Positions 23,215-33,009 of a stretch of 36,741 nt of DNA are shown here, piece by piece; position 1 is the stretch's first letter, and every line of letters starts with the position of its first letter. Below the pieces are notes generated by a model. The model was not told the DNA's origin and made no database searches. It worked only from the letters and a program-made list of their open reading frames with translations. The DNA is taken from assembly GCA_003427395.1 (NCBI GenBank), contig BFEA01000089.1, forward strand, positions 2,088,700 through 2,125,440. Reading direction: 5' to 3'. This stretch comes from Chara braunii. Its lineage: Eukaryota; Streptophyta; Charophyceae; Charales; Characeae. A program made the translations under genes and the position numbers.

Positions 23215-23216
<2 letters not shown>
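22553..23216. other. Region with a 40-bp duplication and A-runs
   Basis: A block ending CCTAAAAGAATGTGCA (about 22949-22986) recurs with changes at 23049-23088, separated by A-rich runs and a further AAAGAATGTGC. ACTCAGGTAATC near 22693 resembles a 5' splice site. No gene could be assembled. Confidence 0.4.

Positions 23217-23286
<70 letters not shown>
23217..23286. repeat. GA microsatellite
   Basis: About 34 uninterrupted GA repeats. Open reading frames of Arg-Glu repeats across it are artefacts. Confidence 0.95.
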
Positions 23287-23288
<2 letters not shown>

Positions 23289-23730
23289 GTGCCGATCGAG
23301 GGTAAGGGGGTGCGTGAGTGTTCTGTGTTTTTTGTCTATGTTTTGTTTGATTATGCTTGTGTGTTGCTTGAGAAGGGCCGTGCTGCTTGTCCCATTAACC
23401 TTTTTCTTCCCATCTCTTTCCTGATGCCGTTTCGCGCCCTTCTGTTCTTAAGAAGCAAGCATCTGACTATCATGGAGGACTATAATTCATAAAGCAACAG
23501 AGGATTTTTATGATATGGCTTTTCTATTGGCATGGAGGATTTTAATGTACGGACGTAAATCATCTGAGTACTTGAGGTCAGAGGAAGCACTCAATTACTC
23601 CTTTGACCAGGTAAGCTAGGGTCAAGGTGAAGCGATTTGGACGAACGGAAATTCAATTGGACAGCCATCAAACTGAATTGGCGAGTTCGACGATTTTCCT
23701 ATTTAGTACAATATCAAACCTAATTGGTCA

Positions 23731-23924
23731 GCCGATATAGGTTGGGAGAAGTGATGAGCATTTTTTTTTTTTTTTTGTGTGGTTCATACCAGATTTAGGT
23801 TGGGAGAAATGAGATGAGCATTTTTTTTTTTTTTTTAATCAGATATTAAACTGATTAGAACAGATACTACACTTGATCTTAGCCAATGCCTGATATAGGT
23901 AGGTTGGGGGAAATGAATGAGCAT
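23731..23924 (-). repeat. Three-copy repeat around a U2-derived insert
   Basis: A block like GATATAGGTTGGGAGAAATG plus ATGAGCA occurs at 23731-23760, 23787-23820 and, diverged, 23889-23924. On the minus strand the first two copies are each preceded by a 16-17-base poly(A) run. The pattern suggests successive retro-insertions with long target duplications, or tandem amplification of one tailed unit. Confidence 0.7.
23837..23886 (-). pseudogene. U2 snRNA fragment followed by poly(A)
   Basis: The minus strand matches the strongly conserved 5' part of eukaryotic U2 snRNA from about nucleotide 17 to 66. It covers TTGGCTAAGATCAAG, the branch-point-recognition GTAGTA and the following stem region. 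By my reading 48 of 50 positions agree; the differences are at about U2 nucleotides 47 and 66. The first 16 nucleotides and everything after nucleotide 66 (Sm site, stem-loops III and IV) are missing. A run of 16 A (23836-23821) follows directly on the minus strand, so this is a reverse-transcribed fragment or part of a U2-derived SINE, not a functional gene. Confidence 0.85.
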
Positions 23925-24427
23925 TTTGGACAAAAGGATTTACAGTAACAGTTTGGACGCTTGATAGAGTTACTCGGCAGATTGATTTAACAAATTAGTG
24001 TAATTGCCAAAACCACATTTAGTCCAACAATCGACCGGTTTGAGATTTTTTTTTTTTTTTGATTTTTTTTTGTTTGTTTTTTCAGATTTGAGATTCTGCA
24101 CAGACCATCGGGACCGACGAAGAGATTAAAGTAGTGAAGGGATTTTGCATGGTAGTCACATGCGTCTGAACCATGGCCCGGCTGCTGCTCCCGTACTGCA
24201 GTCTCTCTGGGCAATCGTTTTGCCTTCAATGAAGGTATAGACTAGATGATCTTTCGCTTGTGAACATCGTCAATGCGGTTGTACCTGCCTCTCACGTGCC
24301 TCTAACGGACATTGCCGTTTGCACAAAAGATCACGCTCGTGCAAGATCAGTCAGGGAGCTAGGCACGTGAACACACAGGACACGTGGGTCGATGCTCGGC
24401 GGCAGTGAATGCACGTGGGTAGTCGTA

Positions 24428-24538
24428 CCTACCTTCTTCCCCCCCGAATACAACGTACGGTCAGTTGGGGTATTTTTGAGTCTAAATATAGCTATTACCG
24501 TATGACCGTGCGTTGTATTCGGGGAAAGAAGGTATAGG
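24428..24538. mobile_element. Hairpin MITE, copy A
   Basis: Arms 24428-24463 and 24503-24538 are inverted repeats (CCTACCTTCTTCC and GAATACAACG with ACGGTCA) with few mismatches, around a 39-base centre. Length (111 bp) and arm sequence match copies B-D. It has no coding capacity. Confidence 0.75.
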
Positions 24539-24924
24539 TGGATGCACGCAGCACACACGTGAGTGACGCAACGCACGATTTTCTGTGGGGCCCACCAATT
24601 TATTTCTGCGCTCGTCAGTCGAAATCGTTCCTTCTGACGGAGGGCATAGTGTATCCGTCCAAGTCTCTAGCATAATTGTCCATATCGGTTCACACACACA
24701 CACAAAAAAAATAAAAAAAATCCTATTCTGATCTAAACCGATCCAAGAACCTTCCACAAGAATCTAAAACGCTTGGACTACAGGGCCGATTCCAATCTAC
24801 CGGTCCAAGAAGCTTCTACGGAATTCCAAATCGGTTCACCCTTTTTTTTTTTTTTTTTTTTTTTTTCTTATTTATTTTTATTTCCTCTCGAAATATCACT
24901 GTTTATTCATTTTTCTCTCGTCCC

Positions 24925-24963
<39 letters not shown>

Positions 24964-25287
24964 TTCACCGTTTTTCTAACCTAGGCGCGTTCACCTAATT
25001 TGATTAAAAAAAAAAAACAATATATACGGTCTTGTATTTGGCGAGGAGAAGCTGGTAGGGCCTGCCCATTTCGTTTCACGAGATGTCCAAATAGCGGCAG
25101 GCAGTATGCATGGAACTTACCTGGGCGAAGGAAATATTACTAGAGTAACCAACTACGGTAATTAGTATAGTATTATTATATTATATTATATTATTTACGA
25201 GGGAGACGAAATAATTTAAATAAATAAATTAGAGGAGGTAATCGAAAATAATCGTGTGACTTCGGGATATGAAATCTCAAAGCTCTG
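24539..25287. other. Region with poly(T) runs and a diverged duplication
   Basis: Two blocks sharing AATCTA, CCGRTCCAAGAA and ATCGGTTCAC words lie at about 24684-24770 and 24785-24841. Long T runs occur at 24841-24866 and 24932-24962. No gene is visible. Confidence 0.4.
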
Positions 25288-25392
25288 CCGTCCTTACCCG
25301 AGTAGAACGCACGTTCGTTATCGCTGTATCTAGTTTGAAAGTTGCGCCAAATACAGCTTTAATGACTGTATGTTTTATTCGGGGGAAGACGG
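25288..25392. mobile_element. Hairpin MITE, copy B
   Basis: The left arm starts CCGTCCTTACCCGAGTAGAA and the right arm ends TATTCGGGGGAAGACGG. The centre contains GAAAGTTGCGCCAAATACAG, the family core. Length is 105 bp. Confidence 0.75.
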
Positions 25393-25674
25393 TAGCAGGA
25401 GAGTTGGCAATGACTGGAAGAAGAGAAACATCGAACAGACTGATTAACCAAAAAATTAGGGAGGGCGACGTTGGCTAGCCCTATTTTCTGTCTTTTTTTT
25501 TTTTTTTTTTTTAATATGACTGTTTTATTCTTTTGCGTGGTGGGTGGGTTTTGTTGCATTTGATACGTTTTTCACTGCGCGCCGTGTCTTCGGAGGTACG
25601 GATTTTTTTGGATAATGACAGAGTCGTCTGCTCGCCATCCCGATGAAGGGCCGCGCTCCCCGCGCTCCCCTGCG

Positions 25675-25729
25675 CACCAAATGAGCAAAATGAGAATGAA
25701 TTTTCCGCTACAACATCGACAGATACATC
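25675..25729 (-). pseudogene. Second copy of the dispersed once-coding fragment
   Basis: The segment aligns gap-free with 12007-12061. The minus frame reads MYLSML, a stop, then RKIHSHFAHLV, so this copy is interrupted. Most differences from the other copy are at third codon positions. Confidence 0.45.
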
Positions 25730-25969
25730 GCCATAATTTGTCGTTTTTGCATGTCGTGAGTGGCGGGCGAGACCCGAAGTTCAGGGCAAATCAATCGTCA
25801 GTCAAGAGAGATCGCAAGCAGCGCGCNCCCATGCCNCGCCCCCCCCCCCCCCCCCCCCCCNTCTGAAGGGAATGGTCTGTGATTCTTTTTTTTTTTTTTC
25901 CCCTTTTTCTGTTTTTNGAGCTGGTGAAAGTTGTTATCAGGAAATCAAGATCGGCGTTCGGACAGGCGG

Positions 25970-26073
25970 CCGTCTTCACCGAATAGAGCGCGACGTAATT
26001 ATCTTTGTATCTGGACGGAAAGTTGCCCCAGATGCAGTTATAATGACCGTGCATTCGATACGTGTGAAGACGG
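25970..26073. mobile_element. Hairpin MITE, copy C
   Basis: The left arm starts CCGTCTTCACCGAATAGA and the right arm ends GTGTGAAGACGG. The core reads GGAAAGTTGCCCCAGATGCAG. Length is 104 bp. Its right three quarters are duplicated in tandem immediately downstream. Confidence 0.8.
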
Positions 26074-26184
26074 TAGTTAGCAGGAGGCGACGTAATTATC
26101 TTTGTATCTGGACGGAAAGTTGCTCCAGATGCAGTTATAATGACCGTGCGTTCGATACGTCTGAAGACGGTAGTTAGCAGGAGG
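25991..26184. repeat. 97-bp tandem duplication of MITE copy C
   Basis: 25991-26087 and 26088-26184 are almost identical. The unit starts CGACGTAATTATC inside the MITE and extends past its right end through TAGTTAGCAGGAGG. The second copy therefore lacks the outer left arm. Confidence 0.9.
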
Positions 26185-26254
26185 CTTCGAGCAACCAGCC
26201 GATCTTCTGCGCCGAGAGATGTAGGCGGTGGATATGTGTTTCTGGTTTCATCCT

Positions 26255-26320
26255 TTCTGGATTTGAACGTGGGTCTCTGTATTAACAGCTCATGGGTGTA
26301 CCAGCTGAGCGAGCCCGGTG
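26255..26320 (-). mobile_element. tRNA-derived SINE head, copy 3
   Basis: The minus strand carries CTCGCTCAGCTGGTACACC (A box) and, at tRNA spacing, ACGTTCAAATCC (B box). CATGAGCTGTTAATACAGAG lies between, closely matching copy 2. GTTAA sits at the anticodon position as in Asn tRNA, but the stems do not pair well. Confidence 0.6.
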
Positions 26321-26366
26321 GCGGAGGGGTGTTTCAGACTGCTGTCTGGGGAGAAATTCTTCGGAG

Positions 26367-26400
<34 letters not shown>
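26367..26400. repeat. ATC trinucleotide microsatellite
   Basis: About eleven uninterrupted ATC/TCA units. Confidence 0.95.
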
Positions 26401-26587
26401 CCAGGGCGTCAATTTGTTAAGTGGCCCCAGAACGCTTTTTTTATAAATCGGCTACCGCTATAACTCTTTTAAGAAGCGGAGGTGGTAAGGAGAAGTTTGT
26501 TACCGAACAACGGTAGGCCGAAAGGTGAGCGGCTGCTGTCTGAGACTGAGTCCTTGGAACTTTGTCTTGTTCATGATAATCTCCTTT

Positions 26588-26872
26588 CTACCTTTCCAAA
26601 TTTAACAGATGTCCTAATTGTAAACCACGTAAGGCCGAAGGCTTTCCATAACCTAAACCTTTGATTCTCACTTCAACTGACTTAATTCCTAATGGAATAG
26701 CAGCACGCGCTACATTCTCAGCAGTAGCTTGAGCAGCATAATTGGTTGAACGACGAGATCCTTTAAATCGCACTGAACCAGAAGAGGACCAAGATTTGGT
26801 ATCTCCAAAAGGATCTGTTATGGTAATTATAGTGTTACTCAAAGTTGATTGAATATTAGCAATACCGTGGGA
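26588..26872 (-). pseudogene. rps11: Mitochondrial-type rps11 fragment (uS11)
   Basis: The minus strand encodes a central part of ribosomal protein uS11. After HGIANIQSTLSNTIITITD come SWSSSGSVRFKGSRR, STNYAAQATAENVARAA and SVEVRIKGLGYGK, then SALRGLQLG. The NYAAQATAEN and RIKGLGYGK segments look like plant mitochondrial rather than plastid uS11. The N-terminal region and the strongly conserved C-terminus (DVTPxPHNGCRPPKKRRV in the family) are absent: after LQLG the frame reads HLLNLER and stops. About 93 codons are open without a break, so the transfer may be recent. The likely origin is a nuclear insertion of mitochondrial DNA; an expressed nuclear copy seems unlikely because it is truncated at both ends. 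Confidence 0.75.
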
Positions 26873-26878
26873 GAGGGG

Positions 26879-27007
26879 AGAGAAAGCAAGGGAGCCGAAA
26901 GGGTTTTTGACAGCCGTGCCGATGGATACCGAAATAGAAAGCTACTGAAGGGAGGAACATGGCCCCTCTGTAATTCTGGAAATGCGATTAGCAGTTCAAG
27001 GCGCTGC
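26879..27007. repeat. 130-bp inverted repeat, left arm
   Basis: This arm is the diverged reverse complement of 27969-28099. Shared blocks include AGCCGAAAGGGTTTTTGACA and GGCCCCTCTGTAATTCTGGA. It starts immediately next to the rps11 fragment. Confidence 0.85.
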
Positions 27008-27112
27008 ATCTCATGGCTTGTCACGTCTTTAGTGTTGCGTAAACAGTAAAGTATCTCGTCTTGGGAGACTCAGATTCTCTCATCTGTGCAGACTCCGTAG
27101 TTGGACAGTGCT

Positions 27113-27266
27113 CTCACTCTAGAGGAGAAAAAGGCTCACTCTAGCAGAGAAGATCTCGCTCACTCTAGCAGAGCAGAAGGCTCACTCTTGTAGAGAAGAA
27201 GGTTAGCTCTAGTACAGAAGAAGGTTAACTCTAGTAGAGAAGAAGGTTAACTCAGGTCTAGCAGAG
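27113..27266. repeat. 22-bp minisatellite
   Basis: Seven units like CTCACTCTAGCAGAGAAGAAGG run in tandem. The later units change to TTAACTCTAGTAGAGAAGAAGG. Confidence 0.85.
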
Positions 27267-27300
27267 AAGGAAGTGGTTTGCGTGGTGTGGTTGTGAAGTA

Positions 27301-27407
27301 CCGTCTTTGGCCGAATACAGTGCCTGGTCATTATTGCTGCATGTAGGCTGAAAGTTGCACCGAATACGGCTCTATGATGACCGGTCGTTTTACTCGTGTG
27401 AATACGG
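27301..27407. mobile_element. Hairpin MITE, copy D
   Basis: The left arm starts CCGTCTTTGGCCGAATACAG and the right arm ends ACTCGTGTGAATACGG. The core has GAAAGTTGCACCGAATACGG. Length is 107 bp. It lies between the two 130-bp inverted arms. Confidence 0.75.
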
Positions 27408-27968
27408 TGGTGCGTTCTTCTGTGAGACAGCGCTGGAAGAGTAGTAGTCTTTATCCAGATGGAACAGATCCCACTTGTGGCAGTGGAGCATAGATGCATT
27501 CTGTTCAGCCGAGTGTGATTCTCATCAGCTGTTTTTTTCTGTTTCTTCTGAGCGAAGGAGCGTGCCCCCTTGCTGAAGAAGAAAGAAGTCTAAAGAGTGT
27601 TCTTGGTAAGAAGAATATCTTGCGAAAAAAAAAACAGACTGACAGCCAAAGAGCGGAACCCATTGATGTTCTTGTGAGGTGCTGCAGTCGACCGGATCTT
27701 GCAGGTTACTTCATTTCTGATGTCATATTAGATCAGTCTGCGCGCCGTGTCGTCTTACGTTGGTCTGTGTGTCATTGCGCACTGCTGAGGATCTGGAGCA
27801 TTGTGCTTTGCATTCTCTCTTGCATTGTCCTGCATTGCCAGAACTCAGGCCTTCTGTGAAAAAGTCTGTTTCTCCAGTGTCCGTTCGCATGATCCGTGCC
27901 TCAGTGCTTTGGAGCAAACGTTGATGGATTGACTGTGCAAGTGGTGATATGTCTGACCGATCTTCCCA

Positions 27969-28099
27969 GCAGCGTCTTGAGCTGCTAATCGCATTTCCAG
28001 AATTACAGAGGGGCCATATTCCTCGATGTCAGTAGCGGTCTATTCCGGTATCCAGCGGCGCAGCTGTCAAAAACCCTTTCGGCTTCCTTGCTTTCTCTC
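27969..28099. repeat. 130-bp inverted repeat, right arm
   Basis: Diverged reverse complement of 26879-27007. On this strand the arm reads RLELLIAFPELQRGH, and the opposite strand of the left arm reads the same peptide, so the repeat may derive from coding sequence. Confidence 0.85.
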
Positions 28100-28119
28100 T
28101 GCTCTCTTTCCTTGCTTTT

Positions 28120-28216
28120 CTCTCTCTCTCTGTGTCCCTTTTATACCCCTATATTCTGCATCACACCCCTTTCCCCTTTCTCTCAGCTCTCTCTCTCTCT
28201 CCCTCTCTCTCTCTCT

Positions 28217-28287
<71 letters not shown>

Positions 28288-28360
28288 CGTCCACCTCTCT
28301 CTCTCTCAGTCACTTTTATACCCCTTTATTCTGTTTGCACTCCTTTCTCTTTACTCCCAG

Positions 28361-28397
<37 letters not shown>

Positions 28398-28400
28398 CCC
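28120..28400. repeat. CT microsatellites with duplicated flank
   Basis: CT tracts at about 28186-28282 and 28352-28388 are each preceded by a block like CTTTTATACCCCTWTATTCTG and a CCCTTTCTC or TCCTTTCTC stretch. The tract and its flank were therefore duplicated together. Confidence 0.85.
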
Positions 28401-30430
28401 CTCACCATCCGACGAGGACCAGCCTTTATAATAACCGTTGTTGTCAGCAACTGTCCTTAGTGGAAGGAAGTGATCTTCCCGGGCAAAAATTTCCCTACCC
28501 TGGTCAGCAAAGTTCACGCTGGTCAAGATGAACCTCCTGTCTAACATACGCGAGTGAAAAACAGCTGTTAGACTGTTCTGCTGGGGGATCCATTCTTAAC
28601 CTAGCCAACTGCTGGCCTGGTGGAGCCCCAAATCGGATAAAACTTGATGGTGATGGAGGGAGTATGAGCTGTTTCTTACATTTTGCGGCATCCTGTTCCT
28701 CAAGGCATTCTGATGTTTACAGTGCAGGACACCCACCTCTACAGCGGGGACCACCCTTGCCTTGAATCCTCTTTGGCAGTGTGTTGTGCTGTCTGGTCCT
28801 CTCTGCTGGTCTTGGTGGGATGATTTCCGTAGGTTTTTGTGGGGGTACTGGGCCGCCTGATCAGACATTCTGTGAGCTGAGAGGAGACCTCTCCTCGACT
28901 GCCAGTCCCTTTCCCAGCATGGGGGTTGGCCTACACAGTCAGAAAAGGCTTGTGATGCGAGGCAGAACGATTGTATGTTGCGCCAGCGCCGTTTTCCTTC
29001 GAGGAAGAGGCTTGGAGGAGGTACTGGTGGTTTAAGTGGAAAGCGATGGGGTGGAGGTACTGTATTGATAGGGGAAAGAGGGAAACGGAATCCTGCTGCT
29101 GTTCGCCTCAGTATGTCGTCTTTTTTCATATTCCTTCTGCAATATTGGTGTTGTTTGGGAAAGCACATGTGTGCGTTTCATTGTTTTGACGGGTGCGTGT
29201 GGTGCTGGCATTGGTGTTATTTTTGTCTGCCCCATCGTGCAGGACAACGGCAAACTGAAAAGGTGCGGTTTCAAGGGAAGTGAGCTTTGCATGGAGGAGA
29301 GAGGCAGTTCCTGGGCAGTTTGATCTTCAAGTGGCAGATGTCGAAATCGAGTACCTCACGTCCGGTCATCATCTCATCAAGAACACAAAGGTACGAGGAG
29401 GAGGAGAGGAGAACACTGGTGCATGTAAGTTGCATTTGGAGTGATGGGAGTTTCTTTCGGATCGAGCATGCACATGATGGGGTGATGGACGGGCGGTGAT
29501 GTTATGCTTGTGAAAACCGTACGTGTGAACGCGAATACGATCTTTGACGGAAACTGTTGGCATGGAATGTGGAGGAGGATGAGATGTTGCCCAGGCGCTG
29601 GTTGCGCATGCAGCAAAATGGAGCTTGAAGACTTGTGCCCGTTAGATCTGTTGTGCATTTGAGTATTGGGAGTTGCCCTGGATCGAGGGGCAGGATCGAG
29701 GGGCAGTCAAGGCATCCTTGTGAAACCTGTCCTTGTGAACATGAAAAGTATGTGTGAGTCATATCCCCCAAAATAACGCCGGGTATGGACCACGCCACGC
29801 TTCCTCTCTGGAGGATCACGAGGATCCACCGTGAGAACTGCCTGAGAGGAGAGGAATGTGCTGTAGGATGTGCAACTTGTGATGCTGGTGAGGTAACTTC
29901 TGGGTATCCGATCGTCCGATGCCTCGACCTTTTCTGCTTCGCCCTGTCGTGATCGTGAAGCTCCAGGTGAGTGGAATTTTGCAGCGGCTGTCAGCGACTG
30001 ACCTGTGGTAACCGTCAACGATCCCTGCGGCAGAAGTGCGATGCCCGCCTTTTGCAACTTTGCAATTCCATTAATGGATTTGCAGAGCCGTTGCTTTCGT
30101 GGAGAAGTGCTGACCTGATGGATAGCTGATTCGTGGTTTTTCCTCTTCTCGCATAGCCTCAGGCACGGAGAGGAAGAAGAGAAATGCTCATGAGCTGGAT
30201 GACAGATGTGGAATCCTGGGCCGATGGAAGTCATGGCAGATGAGCGGAGTCTGGCGACAGGCAGCGATTAGAGTGGGCCGGGGTACTTGATGGTTGTCTG
30301 GGCGCAAGAGTATAGACAGGATGCGATTCTGTGCGACGGGACATGATCTGGTCCCACACGTGGTGTCTGTGTATGATGTCTCAGGGAACGTTTGCTGTGT
30401 AGGCGGTTTGGCATACAGGAATGCGGTGAG
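28401..30430. other. Region with open frames but no recognised gene
   Basis: Minus-strand frames of 190 codons (28596-29168) and 175 codons (29707-30234) are the longest. Neither shows a domain, signal peptide or repeat I recognise, and both overlap plus-strand frames. GCTCCAGGTGAGTGG near 29961 resembles a strong 5' splice site. The recurring motif lies at 29021-29035. Confidence 0.35.
29021..29035 (+). repeat. GTACTGGTGGTTTAA motif, site 3
   Basis: Half-palindrome only. A frame through it reads RRYWWFKWK, and site 1 reads GYWWFKL in its corresponding frame. Confidence 0.55.
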
Positions 30431-32280
30431 CATTGTTCATGTGCCCATGGGATGAAGAGAGAGGAAGAGGCTTCCTCACCCTACGCTACCGGATGCATGC
30501 TTGTCCAGGTCCTGGCCGGTCGGGGTGTGTTGGCGGTTGGGTTCTCGGCACAGGCTGTGTTTGGATAGCTGTGGCAGATTGTGGAGATGGTGACGGTGAC
30601 CTTCCTGGCCGGGCAGGCCCTTCTGCAGGCCTTTCTGTTGGAGATTGTGGAGAATGCTCCTTTCGTCATGCAATGATATTATGGCGAGAGGGAAGGGCTG
30701 AAGTGGCAGGTTTGGCGGTTGGTTCTGGGACCTTCCTGGCCGGGTGGGCGCTTCTGTAGGACCGATGAAAGGGGTTGTTGATGGAGGAGGGTGTCAACGT
30801 GTCCTCGTCGTGAGAAAAAGAGTGTACAGAGCACCTGAGCTGGCTTGAGAGGTACTATCTCAGCTGGTTGTTAGTAGCTGCTGATTAGCGAATCGAAAAG
30901 TTCACGGACAGTCTGCGAGGAATGTGAATGATTTATCTGGATGGGGTTGGTTTTGTGCAGAGAAGGAAGGATTAAAGGCGGTGTGTGAGGACATGGCATA
31001 TGGTGGATTTTTCTTGGTCTCTTTGTCTGATGTCGCCGTCCTCTCTCTTTCCCCTCTTTCCTCTCTCTCTCTCTCTGTCATCGCCCTGAGGTCTGGATGG
31101 GATTATCGGTATGACAATGTGCCTTCCGGAGACAAGGACATCGGAACAGCAAGCAGCCAGAGTAGTTGTGATAGAAAAGAATGAGCCCGTTCGTCTGGGT
31201 TACAAATTACGGCGGCCAACCATCCTCCCCCCCCCCCTCTCAACGAGCTGGAGAGAGTGGGACAAATCGTTGGACGGGGGGGCCTCCCCGGAGAGAGCAT
31301 GTTTGCTGATGGTGTACTTTTGACTCACTGTGTACGTGTGTACTTCTGGACATGTGGTGTCGTGAAGATAGGTAGGCTTAGTAGCTGGTGTTCCAGCAGC
31401 CCAAAGGTGCTTGGCATCTGCAGTATCGCGCTCGTTAACAAACAAACAAACAAAACAAACACACTTGCGGCAGTGTGATGATAGGCAAACGCACGTCTTC
31501 GTTCCCATCAACGTTGGTGGAGTGCGTAGATCTGTTCATGGTATATGTTTTTTTTTTCTTCTTCTTCTTCGTCATCGTCTTCTTTTTCTTTTTTTTTGGT
31601 TTTTCTTCTTCAAATTGAGTGCAGGTGTGAACAGAGATCTGTTTTATTGGGTCCCCGGTACCCCACAAGCCCAATGCTGTTGTTGGGAATCTGGTTCCAT
31701 TCTTGTTGAATGGGAACCGTGGTAATGAAATGTCGATGCATCTGCCTGAAGAGCATACAGAGGAAGAGAGGCTGAGCGACCGAGCTAATCTTCTTGTGAC
31801 GAAGATGGTACAAATACTGCAAAAGGCATAAGCGCGGGAGCCGACAGTAGTGCCTGTGAATGTGATGTGGAGGGCACGAACGAAAGACCCCAGCTGGAAA
31901 GGAGTGGGCAGTATGTGTGTGTCCTAGTGGATCTTGTGGTGGTTGATGTGCTGAGTGTCATGTGTCCTTGCGCGGATGTTTGGCAATGTTGATGCACTCA
32001 TGCTGAGTGTGACGTGTGCTCGAAGTCGGTTTATTCGAGTCGAGGATGTTTGGTGATGTTGATGCGTGCTGACTCAAGAACAACACATTGGGAAATGGTT
32101 ACGTGCTGTGGCAGTCGATGTATGCATGGTGTAGTGAAACGCTAATGTTAACTCCTCTCTTTCCACATCAAGAATAGGAGGGAAGTGGCTGATGAACGGA
32201 GGAAGAATAAGGTACCTATCACGGAAGGCTGCTACCACTGTCACACTGAGGGCACCGTGGGCTGTGCTGGTCTTTATATT
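30431..32280. other. Region with small diverged duplications
   Basis: GACCTTCCTGGCCGGG occurs at about 30599 and 30730 with related flanks. Two blocks sharing GCTGAGTGT and GGATGTTTGGYRATGTTGATG lie at about 31949-32000 and 32001-32070. A decayed A-box-like word (CTATCTCAGCTGGTTG) is at about 30857. T-rich runs lie at 31549-31615. No gene is supported. Confidence 0.4.
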
Positions 32281-32349
32281 ATTCTTACATATGCCTAAAC
32301 CACCACCAGTACGTTTCCCCACTATGGGGGAAAAAGCGCTTTTTGCATG

Positions 32350-32780
32350 CGCCAGCCGCAACTTTTCGATCCTGGCCGCTGGAGCAGAATGGCCAGTGGC
32401 ACCAGCCAAACGCGGGGTGTTCGAGCCCAGGAGAAAAATGCCTCGGGAAGTGCTGGTGGATTTACTGGCGGTCAAAACCACCAGTACAAAACCACGAGTA
32501 TTTGGCTGGCAGTTTTAACTATTCCAGTACTCAGCCCACCCGTCCCATTTTTTTCCGGACGGGGCTGTAATTGGGCCGTGAATTTTGAACCTCGGCTCAC
32601 CACAGAGCAAAATGGCAGGCGGCGCCAGCCAGGAGCAGGCAGACCCTGGTTCGTGTTCTTTTTGCCCGCATGGAAAAAAGGTGTCCAACAAGTGAAGTAC
32701 CGGTGGTTGTACGGCTGCTACTCGTGCAGATCCCAAGCTGGCCGTCCTCCTCTGGTGGTCCTGTCTCTACGCGTGTTTAT
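32350..32780. repeat. Diverged duplication carrying the GTACTGGTGG motif
   Basis: Segments 32350-32500 and 32580-32720 share AACTTTT/AATTTTGA, GAGCARAATGGC, GGCRCCAGCC and a final AAGTRCYGGTGG block. The doubled inverted motif AAAACCACCAGTAC plus AAAACCACGAGTAT lies at 32474-32501. The degree of divergence suggests an old duplication. Confidence 0.6.
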
Positions 32781-33009
32781 GACCAAAAACAGGAAAAAAA
32801 AAAAAAAAACAGCAAAAGAAAAAAGAAACGGTTACATCCTTCTCGAAGGAAGCAATCAATGCCGCCCACTCGGGTCTCTCAACCTTAATGGGGAGGAGCG
32901 TGGTGGAGTCAACCTTGTACTATTCATTGACTTGCCGGGGGAATAGGAACCGGACTGTTGCTCCCCAGAATGGCAGGAGCCTGAACCAAGAGGTTCTGAT
33001 TAAAAAAAA

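Noticed and set aside
23087-23492. Open frames rich in Arg-Glu
   Set aside because: They are translations of the GA microsatellite.
23837-23886. Functional U2 snRNA gene
   Set aside because: Both ends, including the Sm site, are missing and poly(A) follows directly.
26255-26320. Functional tRNA-Asn gene
   Set aside because: A and B boxes are present but acceptor and anticodon stems do not pair; two similar decayed copies indicate a SINE.
28596-29168. 190-codon minus-strand open frame
   Set aside because: No domain or coding signature, overlapping frames on the other strand, and it crosses one copy of the recurring motif.
30853-30895. Fourth SINE head (CTATCTCAGCTGGTTG)
   Set aside because: Only the A-box-like half is convincing; no B box at correct spacing.
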